DNA of 64,000 nt from Chondromyces crocatus (GTDB taxonomy: Bacteria; Myxococcota_A; Polyangia; Polyangiales; Polyangiaceae). A model generated the notes under the pieces. The model had not been told where the DNA came from and did no database searches. It worked only from the letters and a program-made list of their open reading frames with translations. The DNA lies in assembly GCF_001189295.1 (NCBI RefSeq), contig NZ_CP012159.1, positions 1,626,001-1,690,000 on the forward strand, read 5' to 3'. Both the position numbers and the translations under genes were made by a program. Position 1 is the stretch's first letter, and each line of letters starts with the position of its first letter. Positions 60,759 to 64,000 of this stretch are shown here, piece by piece.

Positions 60759-62437
60759 GCGCGCAGACGGGAACTCCGACGATCAGCGGACCTGCATCGA
60801 CCGGGTGGCTTTCGCGGGTGCGGTTCTGGCTTCACCAGCTCCGACACGCGCCGAACCCCATCTGGCTCCGCGAGATGAAGCAGTCCGTGCGGCTCACGAG
60901 AACGCCGGTCTTCATGACCGTGCTCACCGTCGTGCTCACGCTGCTCATCGCCTTCATCGGAGGTGTCGCGTCGACCGAAACCTCTCCGGCGAAGACGGGC
61001 GTGGTGCTGTTCCACGTCTTCTTCTCTCTGGCGTACTTGATCGTCACCCTCGTCGGTCCGGCCGTGGCCGCGAACAGCATTGCCGCGGAGCGTGAAGGGA
61101 GGACGTGGGAAGCCGTGGTCCTCACGGGCATCCCCCCTGCCGACATCGCGCGGGGCAAATTCCTTGCCGCCTACACCTCGATGGGCATGTACATCGTGAT
61201 GATGGCGCCCGTCGGCGCGCTGCTCTTCCTGTTCGGCGGCGTGACCGCGCTCGAGGTGATCGTCGCCTTCGCGCTCCTCTTCCTGATCGCGCTGGTCAGC
61301 GTCGCCCTCGGCCTGGCGATCAGCTCGCAGATGAGCAACCTCAGAGGGGCGATCCTGCTCACCCTGTTCTGCGCCGCCTGTCTCGCCAGCGCCGCGTTCG
61401 TCATGGGAGGACCCTTGCTCTCGGTGGCGGTTCACGAAGTCTGGCCTGGCATCATTCGCGGCGCACCCATCTGGTTGCCTGCCGCGTACGAGCGAGCGAC
61501 CTTCGGACTGTCCTACGTCCTCTTCCTCATCGTCCTGCCGTTTCTGGCCATCGCGCTGCCTGCCTGGTTTCTCTACGAGGTCACCATCGCGAACCTCAGT
61601 GACCCGAGCGACGATCGCTCCTCGGGCGTGAAGCGCTGGTTTCTGGTCGCCATGCCTCTCTTGACCGCGACGGCCGCCCTCCCGGTCTCGATCGTCGACG
61701 TTCATGATCGCGTCCCGGCGCACTTCATCTCCATGGGCGCCATGGTGGTGTTCTTGAGCTGGGCCACCTTCCTCTTCGCCAGCGAGCCCATCGGCCCTTC
61801 GCGGCGGGTCCTCGCTGACTGGGAGCGGTCCCGCGCAAGCGCATTCCGGCGCTACCTCGGGCCCGGGGTGGAGCGCACCGCCTTTCTCCTCGCCTCCTTG
61901 GGCATCATCGCGCTGCTCATGCTCACCGCGCTCGGCCTCATCGTGCTGAACGATCCGGCGATCACCAGCCACGAGCATCACCTCCAGCGGCTCGTGTGCT
62001 TCGCCAGCTATGCCATCTCGTTCTATCTCTTCATGGTCGGCCTGGCCGCCTTCTTGAGAGCGCGCTCGACCACCACGATCGTTGTCAGGCTCATGCTCTT
62101 CTCGCTGCTGTTCGGCATCGCGGTCGGCCCCTGGATCTTCGTGGCGATCGCAAGTGTGATCTCCGAAGCACGTGGCGATCTGACCGGCGCGATGGCTGTC
62201 GGAGCCCCCTCACCGTTCTACGTCTTCCTGATGATGGCCAGGGTTGGAGAGGCCGACAGCGAGATCCTCATGATGGCCGGTGCGGCAGCGATGCTTGGGT
62301 GGGTGACACTCGGCCTCGCGCTGCTCGTGGGAGCGCGCGCTCGGTGCAGGCAGCTGCTGACGGCGCAAGCCGCGATCGTGGCGCAGACGGATGAGATTGT
62401 CCGCGCCGAAGACGAGCAACTCTCCGCAGCCCCCTGA
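60755..62437 (+). CDS. ABC-2 type permease, large
   Basis: 560 residues with about 12 helices. LREMKQSVRLTRTPVFM, SIAAEREGRTWEAVVLTGIPP and ADIARGKFLAAY are typical of the ABC-2 (GldF/NatB-like) permease family; the double-size layout suggests two fused six-helix halves. It would form the membrane channel for the preceding ATPase and complete the moxR - 704-aa - ATPase - permease unit. The substrate is unknown; ABC-2 systems export polysaccharides, lipids or drugs, or power gliding machinery. Confidence 0.88.
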   Translation: MSAQTGTPTISGPASTGWLSRVRFWLHQLRHAPNPIWLREMKQSVRLTRTPVFMTVLTVVLTLLIAFIGGVASTETSPAKTGVVLFHVFFSLAYLIVTLVGPAVAANSIAAEREGRTWEAVVLTGIPPADIARGKFLAAYTSMGMYIVMMAPVGALLFLFGGVTALEVIVAFALLFLIALVSVALGLAISSQMSNLRGAILLTLFCAACLASAAFVMGGPLLSVAVHEVWPGIIRGAPIWLPAAYERATFGLSYVLFLIVLPFLAIALPAWFLYEVTIANLSDPSDDRSSGVKRWFLVAMPLLTATAALPVSIVDVHDRVPAHFISMGAMVVFLSWATFLFASEPIGPSRRVLADWERSRASAFRRYLGPGVERTAFLLASLGIIALLMLTALGLIVLNDPAITSHEHHLQRLVCFASYAISFYLFMVGLAAFLRARSTTTIVVRLMLFSLLFGIAVGPWIFVAIASVISEARGDLTGAMAVGAPSPFYVFLMMARVGEADSEILMMAGAAAMLGWVTLGLALLVGARARCRQLLTAQAAIVAQTDEIVRAEDEQLSAAP

Positions 62438-62690
62438 CCGAACACCTCCACCCTCCGCCTCGCAACAGCGCTCGGCCTCGTATCAAGGCTTGGCGCACCG
62501 CCCGACCAGCAGGACGTACGCGACGACATCCCGGGATTCGCGCGGTGATGCGCAGGGAAACGAACAGAACTGAGAATCCAGGACACCTGTCCGGAATGCG
62601 CATCTCATCCACCTGCACGGAGGAGACGCAGCTACCGGACCCGCGAAACTTGGGCAACCCACATCGTCCGTGAGAAGCACCTCGATCACC

Positions 62691-62708
62691 GTTGCGACAC
62701 GACGCAAC
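62691..62708. promoter_or_regulatory. 6-bp inverted repeat before the second kinase gene
   Basis: GTTGCG (62691-62696) and CGCAAC (62703-62708) with a 6-base spacer, ending 16 bases before the start codon. It could be an operator or a small hairpin near the ribosome site. The rest of the 287-base gap from 62438 shows nothing else. Confidence 0.3.
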
Positions 62709-62724
62709 CGGGCGAGGGGCCACG

Positions 62725-63993
62725 ATGAACGACGGCGATCGGCGTGGGGTCAGCGACACGTTACTCTGGGGGACACCCTATCGTGTCCATCGGTGGCTCG
62801 GGCGCGGTGGCTCGGGCGACGTCTTCGAAGCCGAGCATCAGCACCTCGCCAGGTCGGTGGTGGTGAAGGTCCTCCACCCCGACCTGTGCCGTGAGCCACG
62901 CGGCATGGAGCGCATGCGCCTCGAAGCCCAGGTACTCGCGCGCCTCTCCCACCCGAACCTGGTTGCGGTGCGCGACTTCGGCGTGACCGCCGAAGGGCGG
63001 GCCTACCTGGTGATGGAGCGCCTCCGCGGCCGTACCTTCGACGACGAGCTCCGAGCGCGCGGCAAGCTTCCTGTCCAGGAGGCCATCTCCTACGTGGTGC
63101 AAGCCCTGACGGGGCTCGCTGCCGTGCACGCCGTCGGCATCGTGCATCGCGACGTCAAGCTCGAGAACCTCTTCGTCTGCGAGCCCGACGCGACGGGGCA
63201 TCGGGTGGTGAAGCTCCTCGACTTCGGCGCCATCAAGCTGCTGTCACCCTCCCTTCCGATCGCTGCCGCCTTCGCGACGGCGCAAGGCGTCTTGCTCGGA
63301 TCCCCCCGCTACCTCGCCCCCGAGCAGCTCACGACCGGCATCGTGGATGCGCGCGCCGACCTGTACGCGATGGGCATTGCGCTCTATGCCCTCCTGACCG
63401 GACGAGGACCGTTCGCGCCTGCACAGCGCCTCACCGACATCCTCCACGCCCACACCAGTGAAGTGCCAGCGCCCCCCTCGCGGTGGGCGCCCGAGATCCC
63501 TCCCTACCTGGATCACCTCGTCCTGCAGGCCCTCGAAAAAGATCCAGCACACAGGTTCTCCAGCGCCGCCGCCTTCGCCACTGCGCTCACCCAGGCAGCG
63601 ACGGCGATGGCGACCCCGCATCCTGTCCCCGCCGCGTCCCGCGCTTCCTCGCTGCCTGGCGCGCTCAACCCCCTCGTCGTGTGCGCCTCCAGGCCCTCCC
63701 TCCTCGCTGGGGTGGCCTCCGACAGGTCGTCGTCACCTGCTGCAAGCGCGTCTTACGAGAGCCCCTCACGCCCTGTCGACCCACTCCCGTCGCTCGCTCC
63801 AGGACACGCACACCAGGCACCCGTGACCCGCTGGGCCGTGACCGAACCCCTCGATCCTCGCCATGTGCTGGCGGCTGCGTGGCCAGGGCTCCAGCCACCC
63901 CAGCGACGACACGGACGACGCCTGGGTTTCTGGGCGATGGGCTCTGCGCTGCTCGGCTTCGCCGTCGCGATGCTGCTCCACACCTGGCACTGA
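62725..63993 (+). CDS. Ser/Thr protein kinase, C-terminal tail anchor
   Basis: 422 residues. The kinase domain (about 18-280) has GRGGSGDVFEAEH, VVVKVLH, HRDVKLEN with Asp143, DFGAIK with Asp166 and GSPRYLAPEQ; all catalytic residues are present. A Pro/Ser/Ala-rich linker (about 290-395) leads to a single C-terminal helix of about 20 residues (FWAMGSALLGFAVAMLLHTWH, ending the protein), so the kinase would be held at the inner membrane by its tail with no outer domain. The ATG at 62725 is preceded by GAGGGG. It stands apart from the ABC operon by 287 bases. Confidence 0.92.
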   Translation: MNDGDRRGVSDTLLWGTPYRVHRWLGRGGSGDVFEAEHQHLARSVVVKVLHPDLCREPRGMERMRLEAQVLARLSHPNLVAVRDFGVTAEGRAYLVMERLRGRTFDDELRARGKLPVQEAISYVVQALTGLAAVHAVGIVHRDVKLENLFVCEPDATGHRVVKLLDFGAIKLLSPSLPIAAAFATAQGVLLGSPRYLAPEQLTTGIVDARADLYAMGIALYALLTGRGPFAPAQRLTDILHAHTSEVPAPPSRWAPEIPPYLDHLVLQALEKDPAHRFSSAAAFATALTQAATAMATPHPVPAASRASSLPGALNPLVVCASRPSLLAGVASDRSSSPAASASYESPSRPVDPLPSLAPGHAHQAPVTRWAVTEPLDPRHVLAAAWPGLQPPQRRHGRRLGFWAMGSALLGFAVAMLLHTWH

Positions 63994-64000
63994 GCCACCG

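Noticed and set aside
1-64000. tRNA, rRNA, insertion sequences or prophage
   Set aside because: No cloverleaf, conserved rRNA segment, transposase or phage structural gene was recognised on either strand.

Overview
The window is high-GC DNA (roughly 70 %) that looks like a chromosome segment of a myxobacterium, probably of the Sorangium/Polyangium/Chondromyces group. The evidence is the combination of two eukaryotic-type Ser/Thr kinases (one with an N-terminal zinc-ribbon), PEGA and FG-GAP/VCBS repeat proteins, an FHA-type enhancer-binding regulator, a MopE-like metal-binding motif in a secreted protein, many lipoproteins and coiled-coil hypotheticals. This assignment is inference from gene content. 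No rRNA, tRNA, CRISPR, IS element or prophage was seen.

Layout. 1-11.4 kb is housekeeping-like: a VanW-family protein, coaBC with a translationally coupled CPBP protease, an RsbR-like PAS-STAS protein, a PEP-utilising enzyme with the domain order of rifampin phosphotransferases plus a coupled membrane protein, yebC, and a Na+/H+ antiporter fused to a PTS EIIA domain. 11.4-15.3 kb is an accessory stretch: a large inverted repeat, a frameshifted hipA, an NTF2-like protein, three kinds of tandem repeat, an Fe-S protein and another 21-bp repeat. 15.3-19.2 kb holds a secreted M35-type metallopeptidase, amt, a universal stress protein and a TonB-like hypothetical.

19.2-36.7 kb is a surface-glycan island. 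A dTDP-sugar operon (epimerase, rfbA, rfbB) and a CDP-sugar operon (rfbF, rfbG, reductase, GT2) flank a six-gene minus-strand operon. That operon encodes two flippase-like UPF0104 proteins, a methyltransferase, a DUF2079 protein, a large GT-C-like membrane protein and a GtrB/DPM1-like GT2. A third polytopic membrane protein overlaps the end of the CDP operon tail-to-tail. The set fits synthesis of polyprenyl-phosphate sugars and their transfer outside the cytoplasm.

36.7-37.5 kb is an 840-bp gene-free, lower-GC leader with 12-bp and 10-bp phased degenerate repeats, four TTGACA hexamers and two copies of a palindrome. It precedes a secreted choice-of-anchor-L/MopE/DNRLRE protein. 39.2-42 kb is a cysTWA-type ABC transporter lacking a binding protein. 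42-50.5 kb has lipoprotein and coiled-coil hypotheticals, fghA, an FHA/AAA+ regulator lacking GAFTGA, a GNAT, three type IV prepilin-like genes and a stand-alone E2 acyltransferase domain. 50.5-64 kb begins and ends with a Ser/Thr kinase. Between them lie a VCBS lipoprotein coupled to a PEGA protein, and a tight moxR - 704-aa membrane protein - ABC ATPase (with a His-rich linker) - ABC permease operon.

The most promising unexplained items are the phased repeat leader at 36.9-37.4 kb, the moxR/704-aa/ABC module, the Gtr-like glycan island with two flippase-like proteins, and the minisatellite cluster at 13.7-14.2 kb with a five-unit higher-order period.
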